Origin: Streptomyces sp. FIT100
Lineage (GTDB): Bacteria > Actinomycetota > Actinomycetes > Streptomycetales > Streptomycetaceae
Assembly (NCBI RefSeq): GCF_024584805.1
Contig: NZ_CP075715.1
Location: forward strand, 496,001-560,000
Direction of reading: 5' to 3'
Length of the DNA: 64,000 nt
Below are positions 17,007 to 26,283 of the stretch, in pieces. The notes under the pieces were generated by a model, which saw only the letters and a list, made by a program, of their open reading frames with translations, was not told the origin of the DNA and ran no database searches. Both the position numbers and the translations under genes were made by a program. The number at the start of each line of letters is the position of its first letter. Position 1 is the first letter of the stretch.

Positions 17007-18077
17007 TCACCCCACGGGCACACCCGCCTCCAGGTTGAGCACCGTCCCGCGCTCCCGGGCCCGCAGCGCCCAGCGCAGCCGCTCGTAGCGCACCGGGGGC
17101 AGCATTCCGGCGGCCTCCTCCTCGGTGGCGAACCGCCATCCCCGCAGCTCCGCACCGGGCAGCAGCACCCGTGCGGCGGCCTCCTCGCCGGTGAGCCGGC
17201 CGCCGTCGAAGAGCAGCCGCAGCCCGCCGTACCCCGGCGGCCGTGGCGGCTCCCAGTCGACGACCAGCAGCCGCGGTACGGCGTCCAGCCGTATCCCCGT
17301 CTCCTCGGCCACCTCCCGCATGCCCGCGCGCGCCGGGGCCTCCCCGGGTTCGACCACGCCGCCGGGGAACTCCCAGCCGGGCTTGTAGGTGGGGTCGACG
17401 AGGAGCACCCGGTCGTGCTCGTCGAAGAGCAGCACGCCGGCGGCGAGGGTCTCCGCGGTGGGTTCGGGTGTCTGCACGATCGCGCTGACCGCGGCGGCGC
17501 CGCTGCTCACGGCCTCGGCGACGGCCTCGGCGGTCTGGCGCGGGCTGAGGGACGAGGTGTCGACGACATGCGCGTCGGCGGTGAGCCAGCCGTGGAGGGC
17601 GGTGCGGTAGGGCTCGACGTGGTCGTACGCCCACTGGTCCACGGGCTGCTCCGCGTCGGGGTTGCCGGGCTCCTCACGGGCGGGCTGCTCCCGGGTGGGC
17701 TCCTCCCGGGCGGCGATCCGGGCGCGCAGGATCGTTTCCTCCGAGTGGAGCAGGACATGGCGCACCGGGATGCGGCGGGCGGCGAGCCCGCCGAAGATCT
17801 CGTCCCGGTACTCCTGCCTGAGCAGCGTCATGGGCACCACGAGGACACCGCCGAACTCGGCGAGCATCCCCGCCGCCGCGTCCACCACCAGGCGGCGCCA
17901 GATCGGCAGGTCCTGGTAGTCGGTCACCTCGTCGAGCCGCTTCTGCGGCAGGAGGTACCGCAGCGCCCCGCCGATCACCTCGGGGTCGTACAACGTGCTG
18001 TTCGGGATCAGATCGATCAGCTCGCGAGCGGCGGTCGACTTGCCCGCGCCGAAAGCACCGTTGATCCAGACGATCAC
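17007..18077 (-). CDS. P-loop kinase-like / Nudix hydrolase fusion
   Basis: 356 residues. Residues 1-180 form a P-loop NTPase of the AAA_33/shikimate-kinase-like type: Walker A GAFGAGKST at 7-14 and a helical lid. Residues ~210-340 form a Nudix domain whose box GGVVEPGEAPARAGMREVAEETGI carries the REVAEE core. A repetitive Glu/Pro/Arg linker (~130-150) separates subdomains of the kinase half. The combination suggests an enzyme acting on a nucleotide or nucleoside-diphosphate derivative; substrate unknown. GTG at 18077 with GGAGG. Confidence 0.85.
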   Translation of the reverse strand: MIVWINGAFGAGKSTAARELIDLIPNSTLYDPEVIGGALRYLLPQKRLDEVTDYQDLPIWRRLVVDAAAGMLAEFGGVLVVPMTLLRQEYRDEIFGGLAARRIPVRHVLLHSEETILRARIAAREEPTREQPAREEPGNPDAEQPVDQWAYDHVEPYRTALHGWLTADAHVVDTSSLSPRQTAEAVAEAVSSGAAAVSAIVQTPEPTAETLAAGVLLFDEHDRVLLVDPTYKPGWEFPGGVVEPGEAPARAGMREVAEETGIRLDAVPRLLVVDWEPPRPPGYGGLRLLFDGGRLTGEEAAARVLLPGAELRGWRFATEEEAAGMLPPVRYERLRWALRARERGTVLNLEAGVPVG

Positions 18078-18231
18078 GGTTCCCCCTCCTCCGTAGCCCC
18101 CAGTGGACTGCCCGCTACACCCTGCCATGGAAACGTCGCACCCGGCCCGGCCGCGGCCCCGGGCGGGCACCGCCCGTAACACATCCGGAGGGAGCCTCGT
18201 TGGGGATCACGATGAGCAAGGGGGTGCGGAG

Positions 18232-18408
18232 ATGCTCCGTACGGTGCTGGAGAGGTTTCCCGCAGGGGGCCCGCGAGGGAGCTGGCCGGCTGAGGAGTTC
18301 GCCCGGGCCCGGCGGGACGAGGGCGTGGCGGCGGAGGTCGTGATGGACCTGGACACGGACGCGTTCCTCGTGGTGGTGATCCCGCAGCAGGCGGTCGAGC
18401 CCCGCTGA
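18232..18408 (+). CDS. Small hypothetical protein
   Basis: 58 residues from the ATG at 18232 (longer in-frame starts exist but look non-coding). The C-terminal half GSWPAEEFARARRDEGVAAEVVMDLDTDAFLVVVIP has convincing helix-strand alternation and normal codon use. No family recognised. Convergent with the ABC permease gene. Confidence 0.45.
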   Translation: MLRTVLERFPAGGPRGSWPAEEFARARRDEGVAAEVVMDLDTDAFLVVVIPQQAVEPR

Positions 18409-18433
18409 GTTCCTCGGGCCCGCCCTGCGGTGG

Positions 18434-19390
18434 TCACCCCTTGCTCGACCCCAGCGTGAGCCCCGCGATGAAGTGCCGCTGCAGCAGCAGGAAGACGAGC
18501 AGCGTGGGCAGGGCCACGATCACCGAGCCCGCCGCCAGCAGGTTGTAGTCGGTGAAGAACTGCCCGCGCAGGTTGTTCAGGGCCGAGGTGATGGGGAGCT
18601 TGTCGCCGTCGGAGATGAAGACGAGCGCCCAGAGGAAGTCGTTGTACATCCAGTTGAACTGGAGCGTGCCGAGGGCCGCCAGCGCGGGTCGGCACAGCGG
18701 CAGCGTGATGCGCCAGTACTGCGTCCAGACCCCGGCGCCGTCGACGACGGCCGCCTCCAGGATCTCCTGGGGAAGCGTACGCATGAAATTGGCGAGGACG
18801 AACACGCAGAACCCGATCTGGAAGCCGACCTGGACGGTGATGACCGCCCAGTACGAGTCGAACATCGTCATCGAGTCGGACATCCAGTAGGGCAGCGGGA
18901 TGCGGTTGAACAGGACGTACAGCGGCGTGACGATGACCTGCTGCGGGAGCAGGTTGCCCGCCGTGAAGAGCATCAGCAGCAGGATCGAGCCGCGCAGCTT
19001 CAGCCGGGAGACGGCGAAGGCGACGAAGGACGCGAGGAAGAGCGCGAGCAGCACGCCCGGTACGGCGATGACCAGGGTGTTGACGAAGTACTTCGTCATC
19101 CCCGAGTCGGTGAAGGCCTGCCGGTAGTAGGCGAAGGAGAGCGTGCGCGGCAGCGAGAAGTAGCCGTGCTCGGAGGTCTCGTCGTACGGCCTGAGCGAGG
19201 CGTAGACCGCGAGGGCGAGCGGCGCCAGGAAGGCGAGCGAGACGGTCATCAGGAACGCGTGCAGGCCGAGCCGGCCGGGGCGCAGGCGGCGCCGGCGGCC
19301 GGCGGGCACCCGTGCGCGCCGCGCGTCCGTGGCGGCCTGCGCGGCGGATGCGGCCGGGGTGTCGGTGCTCAGCGGGCTCAGTGGGCTCAA
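18434..19390 (-). CDS. Sugar ABC transporter permease (MalG/CUT1 type)
   Basis: 318 residues, six membrane segments, with the inner-membrane-component EAA loop EAAVVDGAGVWTQYWRITLPLCRP that docks the ATPase. The start is read as TTG at 19390: it overlaps the stop of the upstream permease (TTGA) and AGGGGAGA lies at correct spacing; no ATG or GTG is available before the conserved sequence. Third gene of the binding protein-permease-permease operon. No ATPase gene follows, as in other Streptomyces sugar importers served by a shared ATPase (MsiK). Confidence 0.9.
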   Translation of the reverse strand: MSPLSPLSTDTPAASAAQAATDARRARVPAGRRRRLRPGRLGLHAFLMTVSLAFLAPLALAVYASLRPYDETSEHGYFSLPRTLSFAYYRQAFTDSGMTKYFVNTLVIAVPGVLLALFLASFVAFAVSRLKLRGSILLLMLFTAGNLLPQQVIVTPLYVLFNRIPLPYWMSDSMTMFDSYWAVITVQVGFQIGFCVFVLANFMRTLPQEILEAAVVDGAGVWTQYWRITLPLCRPALAALGTLQFNWMYNDFLWALVFISDGDKLPITSALNNLRGQFFTDYNLLAAGSVIVALPTLLVFLLLQRHFIAGLTLGSSKG

Positions 19391-20301
19391 CGGGCTTTCT
19401 CCCCTCGGATCTCCTGGACCAGATACGTCACGACGAATCCCAGGGAGACGGTGAGCAGCACCACCGCGATCGCCGAGCCGAAGCCGATCCGGCCGGCCTC
19501 GCCGATGATGTTGTCGGTGACGAGCACCGAGAGCAGCTCCAGGCCGTTGCGGCCCTTGTTGACGGCGTAGACGATGTCGAAGGCGCGCAGGGCCTCGATG
19601 ACGGTGATGACGCCGACGATGACGTTGACGGGGCGCAGGGTCGGCAGGACGACCCGGAAGAAGGTCTGCGCCTCGCCGGCCCCGTCGATGGCGGCGGCTT
19701 CCTTGAGCGACGGGTCCACGGCCTTGAGCCCGGCGAGGTAGAGGATCATCACATAGCCGGTGTGCCGCCAGGCCGCGGCCAGCAGGACCATCCAGATGTT
19801 GAGGTCGGGGTCGCCGAGCCAGTCGGTGGGGTTGTCGGTGTTCCCGAGGATCGCGTTGAGCGCACCCTGGTCGCGGGAGAAGACCAGTTGGGCGATGAAG
19901 CCGACGATCGCGAGCGACAGGACGACGGGCATGTAGAGGGTCGACTGGTAGAAGCGGCTGAAGCGGACACCGCGGTCGACGAGGACGGCGAGGAGCAGCC
20001 CGAAGGGGGTGGCGACGAGGCCGAGGAAGGCCAGCCACAGCAGGTTGTGCCGTACGGCGGGCCAGAACTGGGGATAGTTGGTGAAGAGGTTCGCGTAGTT
20101 CTGCGTACCGACCCACTCGATGTCGCCGATGCCGTCCCAGCTGGTGAAGGAGAGCGCGACGGACGCGACTGTCGGCCCCCAGACGACGACGAGGTCGAGC
20201 AGGAGCGGTACGCCCAGGAGCACGCCGAGGACGGCGAGGTCGCGGGGGGTGAACCGCCGCGGGCCTCGTCGTCGGGTGCGCCGCGCGGTGTTGAGCGCCA
20301 C
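19387..20301 (-). CDS. Sugar ABC transporter permease (MalF/CUT1 type)
   Basis: 304 residues, six membrane segments after a basic N-terminus (NTARRTRRRGPRR). EAA loop EAAAIDGAGEAQTFFRVVLPTLRP is intact. GTG at 20301 with GGGAG ten bases upstream. Lies 47 bp downstream of the binding-protein gene and overlaps the second permease by 4 bp, indicating one transcript. Confidence 0.93.
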   Translation of the reverse strand: MALNTARRTRRRGPRRFTPRDLAVLGVLLGVPLLLDLVVVWGPTVASVALSFTSWDGIGDIEWVGTQNYANLFTNYPQFWPAVRHNLLWLAFLGLVATPFGLLLAVLVDRGVRFSRFYQSTLYMPVVLSLAIVGFIAQLVFSRDQGALNAILGNTDNPTDWLGDPDLNIWMVLLAAAWRHTGYVMILYLAGLKAVDPSLKEAAAIDGAGEAQTFFRVVLPTLRPVNVIVGVITVIEALRAFDIVYAVNKGRNGLELLSVLVTDNIIGEAGRIGFGSAIAVVLLTVSLGFVVTYLVQEIRGEKAR

Positions 20302-20348
20302 GGATCGGAACTCCCAGTGGTCGAGGGCTGTCGGCCGCTCTCGGGCCG

Positions 20349-21698
20349 TCAGTCGGAGGCGAAGATGGTCTTCTTCTGCCGCTCGATGTCGTTGACGAGT
20401 CCGTCGACGTCGTCCGGATTGCTGATGAACGCCTGGATAGCCGGGATCATGACGGTCGAGGAGAAGTCGGGACGGGTGTCGCGGTCGAGGAACTGGGAGA
20501 TCTGCCGGGCGTTCGAGACCAGTTCGACGGCCTTCTTCTGGATCGTGCTGTACGCGGAGGTGTCCGCCTCGCTGCTGACGGCGATGTTGTTCGGGTCGTG
20601 CTGGAGGTAGATGTCCTCGGCCTTGCCGGTGGCGAGCCACTTCAGCAGGTCCTTGGCGCTTTCGAGCGTCTTCTCGTTCTTGAGGTTCTTCGACTTCTTG
20701 GCGAGGAGGTAGCCGTCGATCGGGGCCTCGACGGCGTCCTGGCCGTGCTCCGGGTCGATGACCGGGAACGGGAAGAAGTCGAGGTCGTCCTGGTCGCTCT
20801 CCGGGAACTGCTGTCCGGGGTGCGGGAGTCCGAGGACCACCATGCCGGCCTCGCGCTTCTGGAGGCTGGTGGCGGCCTCCTGCCAGGTGCGGCCGTTGGC
20901 GCCCTGCTGGCAGTACGGGAGCAGCCGGCGCCAGGTGTCGAAGACCTCCTTGACCTGCTTGCCGTTCCAGGCTTCCTTCCCGGCCATCAGGTTCTTGTGG
21001 AACTCGTAGCCGTTGGTGCGCATGTTGAGATAGTCGAAGGTACCCATCGCGGGCCAGCCGTCCTTGTCGCAGAAAGCGATGGGGACGAGCTTGTCCTTCT
21101 GCATCTGCCGGGCGAGTGCGACGTACTCGTCGAGCGTCTTCGGAGCCTGGTAGCCGCGCTCCTCAAAGAGGCTCTTCCGGTGGAACACGGCCCACGGATA
21201 GTAGTAGTACGGCGTCAGGTACTGCTTGCCGTCCTCGCCCGTCGACTGGTCCTTGAGGGCCGGGGAGAAGCCCTGGTATCCGGACCAGAGGTCGGATATC
21301 TCGTGCAGCAGGCCCTTCTTGGCGAAGAACTGCATGCGGTAGCCGGCGAACCACATGAAGACGTCGTCCGGCTTGCCCTGCAGATAGCGGTTGATGTTCT
21401 CCTGGAAGGTGTTGTGGTCGACGGTGTTGACCTCGACCTTGCGGCCTTCCTTCGACTGGTTCTCGTAGGCCGTGAACGCCTCGGCGAACGCCTTGCGCGG
21501 CACCGGGTCCGACGCGTTGGACCCCATCGTGACGGTCCTGCCGTCACCACCGGGCCCTCCGCCGCAGGCGGTGAGGAGCGACGGCAGCGTGATTGCACCC
21601 GCACCCAGAGCCGCACCGCGCAGCACGCTCCGCCGGGAGACCCGATGGCCGGCCACGCTCCCTGGTACGGGCGAATCCTCGAACGATGACTGCGTCAT
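20349..21698 (-). CDS. Sugar ABC transporter substrate-binding lipoprotein
   Basis: 449 residues. The N-terminus combines a twin-arginine signal (SRRSVLRGAALGAG, Arg22-Arg23) with a lipobox LLTAC (Cys45), so it is probably Tat-exported and lipidated. The remainder is a family-1 solute-binding protein rich in aromatics near the cleft (YYYYPWAVFHR). The divergent alpha-galactosidase suggests an alpha-galactoside such as melibiose or raffinose, by inference. ATG at 21698 follows GGAGGAGGGGG. Confidence 0.93.
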   Translation of the reverse strand: MTQSSFEDSPVPGSVAGHRVSRRSVLRGAALGAGAITLPSLLTACGGGPGGDGRTVTMGSNASDPVPRKAFAEAFTAYENQSKEGRKVEVNTVDHNTFQENINRYLQGKPDDVFMWFAGYRMQFFAKKGLLHEISDLWSGYQGFSPALKDQSTGEDGKQYLTPYYYYPWAVFHRKSLFEERGYQAPKTLDEYVALARQMQKDKLVPIAFCDKDGWPAMGTFDYLNMRTNGYEFHKNLMAGKEAWNGKQVKEVFDTWRRLLPYCQQGANGRTWQEAATSLQKREAGMVVLGLPHPGQQFPESDQDDLDFFPFPVIDPEHGQDAVEAPIDGYLLAKKSKNLKNEKTLESAKDLLKWLATGKAEDIYLQHDPNNIAVSSEADTSAYSTIQKKAVELVSNARQISQFLDRDTRPDFSSTVMIPAIQAFISNPDDVDGLVNDIERQKKTIFASD

Positions 21699-21779
21699 GC
21701 CCCCTCCTCCGGGATGCAACCGAACACAACCAAACGCGCGAACTGGATCTCACTCCCAAGTAGCAGTGCAGTCAAGAGC

Positions 21780-21809
21780 TTTGACGCCGGAAGAAGCAAC
21801 CGTTACGCA
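21780..21809 (+). promoter_or_regulatory. Candidate promoter of the alpha-galactosidase gene
   Basis: TTTGAC (21780-21785), an 18-bp spacer and TACGCA (21804-21809). The weak -10 keeps confidence low. TGCATG is repeated three times at ~21862-21887 between this site and the gene, possibly a regulatory element. Confidence 0.3.
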
Positions 21810-21918
21810 TGCCTTCCAACAGACTCCCACAAGCCCTACCGTAAACGCGCTCAATTGTGCATGTGCATGCCGTGCATGAACGTCACCCGTCTTCGCGTGA
21901 GTACGGAGGAACGTAACG

Positions 21919-23979
21919 ATGCGTCACCTTCCCATCTGCACACATCGACGAAGAGTGCTTACGGCAGCGGTCGTGGCCCTGGTGTGGGCGGGCGGAGCGT
22001 CCCCTGCGGGCCCGGCGGCCGCCGTGGCACCGGCCACGACCCCCTCCGCGGCATCGGCGCCGACGACGCCGGCCGACGCCTCACCGGTGGACGACGGGCT
22101 CGCCCTCACTCCGCCCATGGGGTTCAACAACTGGAACTCCACGCACTGCAGGGCCGAATTCAACGAGGCGATGGTCAAGGGCATCGCCGACATCTTCGTC
22201 GAAAAGGGCCTCAAGGACGCGGGATATCAGTACGTCAACCTCGACGACTGCTGGGCGCTACCCGAGCGCGACGCCGGAGGAAAGCTCGTGCCCGACCCGG
22301 TGCGCTTCCCGAACGGCATCAAGGCAGTGGCCGATTATGTCCACTCCAAAGGGCTGAAATTCGGTATCTACACGAGCGCCGGGACAAAGACCTGCAACCC
22401 CGCGGGATTCCCGGGCGGTCTGGGACACGAGTACAGCGATGCCCAGCAGTTCGCCGACTGGGGCGTCGACTACCTCAAGTACGACAACTGCAACAACCAG
22501 GGCGTGGACGCGAAACTGCGCTACAACACGATGCGCGACGCACTGAAGGCCACCGGTCGGCCCATCGTGTACAGCCTCTGCGAATGGGGCGAGAACAAGC
22601 CTTGGGAATGGGCGGCGGACACCGGCCATCTGTGGCGCACCACGGGCGACATCAGCGACAGCTGGGGCTCCATGCTCTCGATCATGAAGCAGAACCTGCC
22701 CCTCGCGCCGTACGCGGGACCGGGGAACTGGAACGACCCCGACATGCTGGAGGTCGGCAACGGCGGCATGACGGACACCGAGTACCGCACCCACTTCTCC
22801 ATGTGGTCGATCATGGCCGCTCCCCTGCTCATCGGCTCGGACCTGCGCAAAGCGACCCCGGAGACCTTCGAGATCCTGGGCAATCGCGAGGTCATCGCCG
22901 TCGACCAGGACCCGCTGGGCAAGCAGGGCGCCGTCGTGTCGTCGGGGGCCGGCCGGTGGGTGGTCGCCAAGGAGATGGCGGACGGCAGCCGGGCCGTCGC
23001 GCTCTTCAACGAGAGCGCCAGTCCGCAGCGGATCGCGACGACCGCACGGGAGGTCGGACTCCCGGAGGCGGCGGGATACCGGCTCCGCGACCTGTGGCGG
23101 CACACCGACCGCAACACCGCGGGCGCGATCGCGGCGACCGTGCCCGCGCACGGCACGGTGCTGGTCCGGGTGTCGGCAGGCTCGGGCTGGGCGCAGCTGC
23201 CGCCCGCCGTCGAACTCGCCGCCGGCGAGGGGCTGATGACCGAGGCGGGCGAGCGCGCCGAGCTGACGACCGAGGTCACCGATCTGGGCCGTACGCCCGC
23301 ACGGGACGTGTCGGTGTCGCTGACCGGACCCGAGGGCTGGCGGATCGAGCCCGCCTCCCGCACGTCGACACCGCTGCTGCGGACCGGCGGGAAGCTCACC
23401 ACCGGCTGGCGGGTCACGGCGCCGGAGGATGCGGCGGACGGTTCGTACGGGCTGACGCTGACGGCCACGTACCGGGCACCGGACGGGAAGCGCATCACCG
23501 AGACCGTACCGGCGGCCGCCCAGGTGGTGACGGCCCCGCCCGCCGGGGCCTCGTACCTCAGCGACCTCGGGCCGCTCAGCGCCACCAACGGCTGGGGGCC
23601 GGTCGAGAAGGACCGCAGCAACGGCGAGAGCGGCGCCGGCGACGGCCGTCCGATCACCATCGGCGGCCAGGTCTTCGCCAAGGGCCTCGGCGTCCACGCG
23701 GGGAGCACCGTCGAGTACTACACCGGGGGACGCTGCACCTCCGTGACGGCCCAGGTCGGCCTGGACGACGAGTCGGGCACCCGCGGCACGGTCGCCTTCG
23801 AGATCTGGGCCGATGGCAGGAAGGCCGCGGCGACGGACGTCCTCACGAACGAGTCGGCAGCACAGCCGCTCTCGGCGGAGGTGTCCGGTGCCCAGGTCGT
23901 ACGCCTGGTCGTGACCGACGGCGGTGACGGCATCGACTACGACCACGCGGACTGGGCGGAGCCGAGGCTGACCTGCTGA
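21919..23979 (+). CDS. Secreted GH27 alpha-galactosidase with NPCBM domain
   Basis: 686 residues. Signal peptide ~1-36. GH27 (beta/alpha)8 domain ~60-330: LTPPMGFNNWNS, nucleophile Asp189 in YLKYDNC, acid/base among Asp273/Asp275 in GNWNDPDML, and the NGGM substrate loop. Then a C-terminal beta domain, a NEW3-type Ig-like module (~430-530) and an NPCBM carbohydrate-binding domain (~540-686; FAKGLGVHAGSTVEY). It would release galactose from alpha-galactosides or galactomannan outside the cell. ATG at 21919 with GGAGG. A 12-bp terminator stem follows at once. Confidence 0.95.
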   Translation: MRHLPICTHRRRVLTAAVVALVWAGGASPAGPAAAVAPATTPSAASAPTTPADASPVDDGLALTPPMGFNNWNSTHCRAEFNEAMVKGIADIFVEKGLKDAGYQYVNLDDCWALPERDAGGKLVPDPVRFPNGIKAVADYVHSKGLKFGIYTSAGTKTCNPAGFPGGLGHEYSDAQQFADWGVDYLKYDNCNNQGVDAKLRYNTMRDALKATGRPIVYSLCEWGENKPWEWAADTGHLWRTTGDISDSWGSMLSIMKQNLPLAPYAGPGNWNDPDMLEVGNGGMTDTEYRTHFSMWSIMAAPLLIGSDLRKATPETFEILGNREVIAVDQDPLGKQGAVVSSGAGRWVVAKEMADGSRAVALFNESASPQRIATTAREVGLPEAAGYRLRDLWRHTDRNTAGAIAATVPAHGTVLVRVSAGSGWAQLPPAVELAAGEGLMTEAGERAELTTEVTDLGRTPARDVSVSLTGPEGWRIEPASRTSTPLLRTGGKLTTGWRVTAPEDAADGSYGLTLTATYRAPDGKRITETVPAAAQVVTAPPAGASYLSDLGPLSATNGWGPVEKDRSNGESGAGDGRPITIGGQVFAKGLGVHAGSTVEYYTGGRCTSVTAQVGLDDESGTRGTVAFEIWADGRKAAATDVLTNESAAQPLSAEVSGAQVVRLVVTDGGDGIDYDHADWAEPRLTC

Positions 23980-23995
23980 GGGCCGGAAGAGCGAA

Positions 23996-24021
23996 GGGAC
24001 GGGCCCCGCGGGGCCCGTCCC
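23996..24021. terminator. 12-bp perfect hairpin after the alpha-galactosidase gene
   Basis: GGGACGGGCCCC followed after two bases by its exact complement, 16 bp past the stop codon. Confidence 0.85.
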
Positions 24022-24206
24022 CTGTCGGCAAACCACCCAGGTGGGGCATCATGCGGCCGCCGCGCCGGTAATCGCGTTCCCCCGCTCGGCTCAGCGTACG
24101 GCGCCTTATGGGTCATTTCATCGAGCTATATAGGGAATTACGTGGTTATGGTCGGCGTGTTGACGCCTCATCGGAAGGGGGCGTCCGAACAGATCTCGGA
24201 GATCTT

Positions 24207-25070
24207 ATGCGTGCAGCAGTTATCGCTCTCGCCCTCGCGGCCTCCATCGCCACGGCCGTGCCGGCAACCGCCGTCACCATGGATGACGGAAACGACGGGC
24301 GTGGTGGCGGCAAGATCGAGGTGACGGGCCTGACCAGTGACAACCGGCTGGTGGAGTTCCGTGAGAACCGCCCCGGCAAGGTCACCTCGATCGGCGCCGT
24401 CACCGGGCTCACGGGGGACACGGATCTGGTGGGTATCGACTACCGGGTCCAGAACGGTCTCCTCTACGGAGTCGGCGACCAGGGCGGCATCTACACCCTG
24501 GACCCGGACACCGCAGTGGCGACAATGGTCAGCCAGCTCACGGTGGCCCTGTCCGGCAGCTCGTTCGGCGTGGACTTCAACCCCGCCGCCAACCGCCTGC
24601 GGATCGTCAGTGACACCGGGCAGAACCTCCGCCACAACATCGACGACCTCTCGGCCCCGCTGACCACGACCGTCGATGCCCCGCTGACCCATGTGTCGCC
24701 GGCCGGGCCGGCGAACGGAGTCACCGCAGCGGCCTACACCAACAACGACGGTGACGCGACGACGGGGACCACCCTGTTCGTCATCGACACGGTCAACAAC
24801 CAGGTCGCGATCCAGTCCCCGGCGAACGCCGGCACCCTCGTTCCCACCGGTGCCCTGGGCGTCGACGCGGGCCTTGAGGCCGGCTTCGACATCTACTACT
24901 CGGCCAAGAACGGCAGCAATCGCGGCTTCGCCGTCCTGCAGGTCAACGGCGCCAGCGGCTTCTACGAGATCAACCTGCTGACGGGCCGTGCCACCAGCGA
25001 GGGCGCCTTCCCGGCGGCCGCCCAGGTGGTCGACATCGCGGTTCCGCTGAACCAGAACAACAAGAGCTGA
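24207..25070 (+). CDS. Secreted DUF4394 protein
   Basis: 287 residues with a clear signal peptide (MRAAVIALALAASIATAVPATA). The mature part carries DUF4394 features: NRLVEF, GVGDQGGIYTLD, GVDFNPAANRLRIVSDTGQNLRHN and VTAAAYTNND, a beta-propeller-like repeat protein found mostly in soil bacteria, role unknown. ATG at 24207 with GGAG upstream. AT-rich sequence at 24110-24150 may hold the promoter. A strong hairpin follows. Confidence 0.88.
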   Translation: MRAAVIALALAASIATAVPATAVTMDDGNDGRGGGKIEVTGLTSDNRLVEFRENRPGKVTSIGAVTGLTGDTDLVGIDYRVQNGLLYGVGDQGGIYTLDPDTAVATMVSQLTVALSGSSFGVDFNPAANRLRIVSDTGQNLRHNIDDLSAPLTTTVDAPLTHVSPAGPANGVTAAAYTNNDGDATTGTTLFVIDTVNNQVAIQSPANAGTLVPTGALGVDAGLEAGFDIYYSAKNGSNRGFAVLQVNGASGFYEINLLTGRATSEGAFPAAAQVVDIAVPLNQNNKS

Positions 25071-25099
25071 CTCGCGCGGTCGCGCCCTTGGAATGAGTC

Positions 25100-25132
25100 G
25101 TGCTGTGCCGGAGCGACGCTCCGGCACAGCAC
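25100..25132. terminator. 15-bp perfect hairpin
   Basis: GTGCTGTGCCGGAGC, a 3-nt loop and the exact complement, 30 bp after the DUF4394 stop. Confidence 0.85.
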
Positions 25133-25156
25133 TGCCGTGTGCGGCGATGCCGTGCC

Positions 25157-25190
25157 GGTGAAGCACGGCGGGTGAAGCACGACGGGTGAA
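25157..25190. repeat. 14-bp tandem repeat (GGTGAAGCACGGCG, 2.4 copies)
   Basis: Direct repeat in the convergent gap between the DUF4394 and ROK kinase genes. Confidence 0.8.
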
Positions 25191-25219
25191 TTCGCCGCCG
25201 GGACCGCCCGGTTGACCGG

Positions 25220-26179
25220 TCAGCCGTTGAGGCTCGCCGCCGCCTCGCCGCGCAGCACGGGCGACGCGGCCGCCGCGGCCCCCAGCAGGCCGGCGTCCGT
25301 ACCCGTACGCGCGGGCGCGACGACGAGGTCCTGCACGAAGGAGAGCGTGGCGTAGTCCCGGAGGGCACGCCGCAGCGGCGTGAAGAGGACGTCGCCCGCC
25401 CCCGCCACTCCCCCGCCGATGACGGCGATACGGATCTCCACCAGCGTCGCGGTCGCCGCGATGCCCGCGGCCAGCGCCTGCGCCGCGCGCTCGAAGGACG
25501 CGGCCGCCAGGGGGTCGCCGGCGGCGGCCGCCGCGGCCACGGCGGCGGCCGAGGTGTCGCCGTCCGGGCCCGGCCGCCAGCCGGCCTCGACGGCACGGCG
25601 CGCGATGTTGGGTCCGCTGGCGATCCGCTCCACGCAGCCGCGCCCCCCGCACGGGCAGAGATCGCCGTCGAGGTCCACGCTGATGTGGCCGATGTGTCCC
25701 GCGTTGCCCGTGGGCCCCGGGTGCAGCTTGCCGCCGAGGACGAGTCCGCCGCCGACGCCCGTGGAGACCACCATGCACAGCGCGTCGTCGTACCCGCGCG
25801 CGGCGCCCTGCCAGTGCTCGGCCGCGGTGATCGCGACGCCGTCGCCGACCAGCTCGACGGGCAGCCCGCCGACGGCCGCACGCACCTGGTCCACCAGCGG
25901 AAAGCCACGCCAGCCGGGAATGTTGACCGGGCTCACCGTGCCGGCCGACGCGTCCACGGGACCGGCACTGCCGATGCCGACGGCGGTCGTGTGCAGCCAC
26001 AGCGGGGATGCCGCGAGCTCACCGAGCACCGCCTGGACGGCGCGCATCACCGTCTCGCCGTCCTCACGCGCCGGGGTCGGCCGCTGCGCCCGTACGAGAA
26101 TCCTGCCGCTGCCGTCCACCAGAGCGCCGGCGATCTTGGTGCCGCCGATGTCGAGCGCGGCGACGAGGTCGTTATGCAT
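25220..26179 (-). CDS. ROK-family sugar kinase
   Basis: 319 residues with all kinase motifs: phosphate loop DIGGTK (10-15), catalytic region VELVGDGVAITAAEH with the base Asp, the second glycine-rich loop STGVGGGLVL, and the zinc site CPCGGRGC. There is no N-terminal DNA-binding domain, so it is an enzyme (glucokinase, fructokinase or N-acylhexosamine kinase type; specificity unresolved). ATG at 26179. Divergent from a LacI regulator with a dyad operator between. It could phosphorylate monosaccharides released from galactosides or other glycosides. Confidence 0.9.
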   Translation of the reverse strand: MHNDLVAALDIGGTKIAGALVDGSGRILVRAQRPTPAREDGETVMRAVQAVLGELAASPLWLHTTAVGIGSAGPVDASAGTVSPVNIPGWRGFPLVDQVRAAVGGLPVELVGDGVAITAAEHWQGAARGYDDALCMVVSTGVGGGLVLGGKLHPGPTGNAGHIGHISVDLDGDLCPCGGRGCVERIASGPNIARRAVEAGWRPGPDGDTSAAAVAAAAAAGDPLAAASFERAAQALAAGIAATATLVEIRIAVIGGGVAGAGDVLFTPLRRALRDYATLSFVQDLVVAPARTGTDAGLLGAAAAASPVLRGEAAASLNG

Positions 26180-26271
26180 CGGGTGTGCGATCTCCCAGGG
26201 ACTGGCGGGCGACGGGCAGATCCGGCGGACGGCCCGGACCTGCGGCTTCGACGACCAGTCTCCATTGCCCT

Positions 26272-26283
26272 GACAACGTTGTC
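26272..26283. promoter_or_regulatory. LacI-type operator GACAACGTTGTC
   Basis: Perfect 12-bp palindrome with the central CG typical of LacI-family sites, 93 bp upstream of the ROK kinase ATG and 106 bp upstream of the LacI gene. Probably autoregulation and kinase repression by the adjacent LacI protein. Confidence 0.7.

Noticed and set aside
16365..18179. 604-codon frame spanning the decayed MBL gene and the Nudix gene
   Set aside because: Only 16554-16992 shows recognisable protein; beyond that it runs antisense through the P-loop/Nudix gene.
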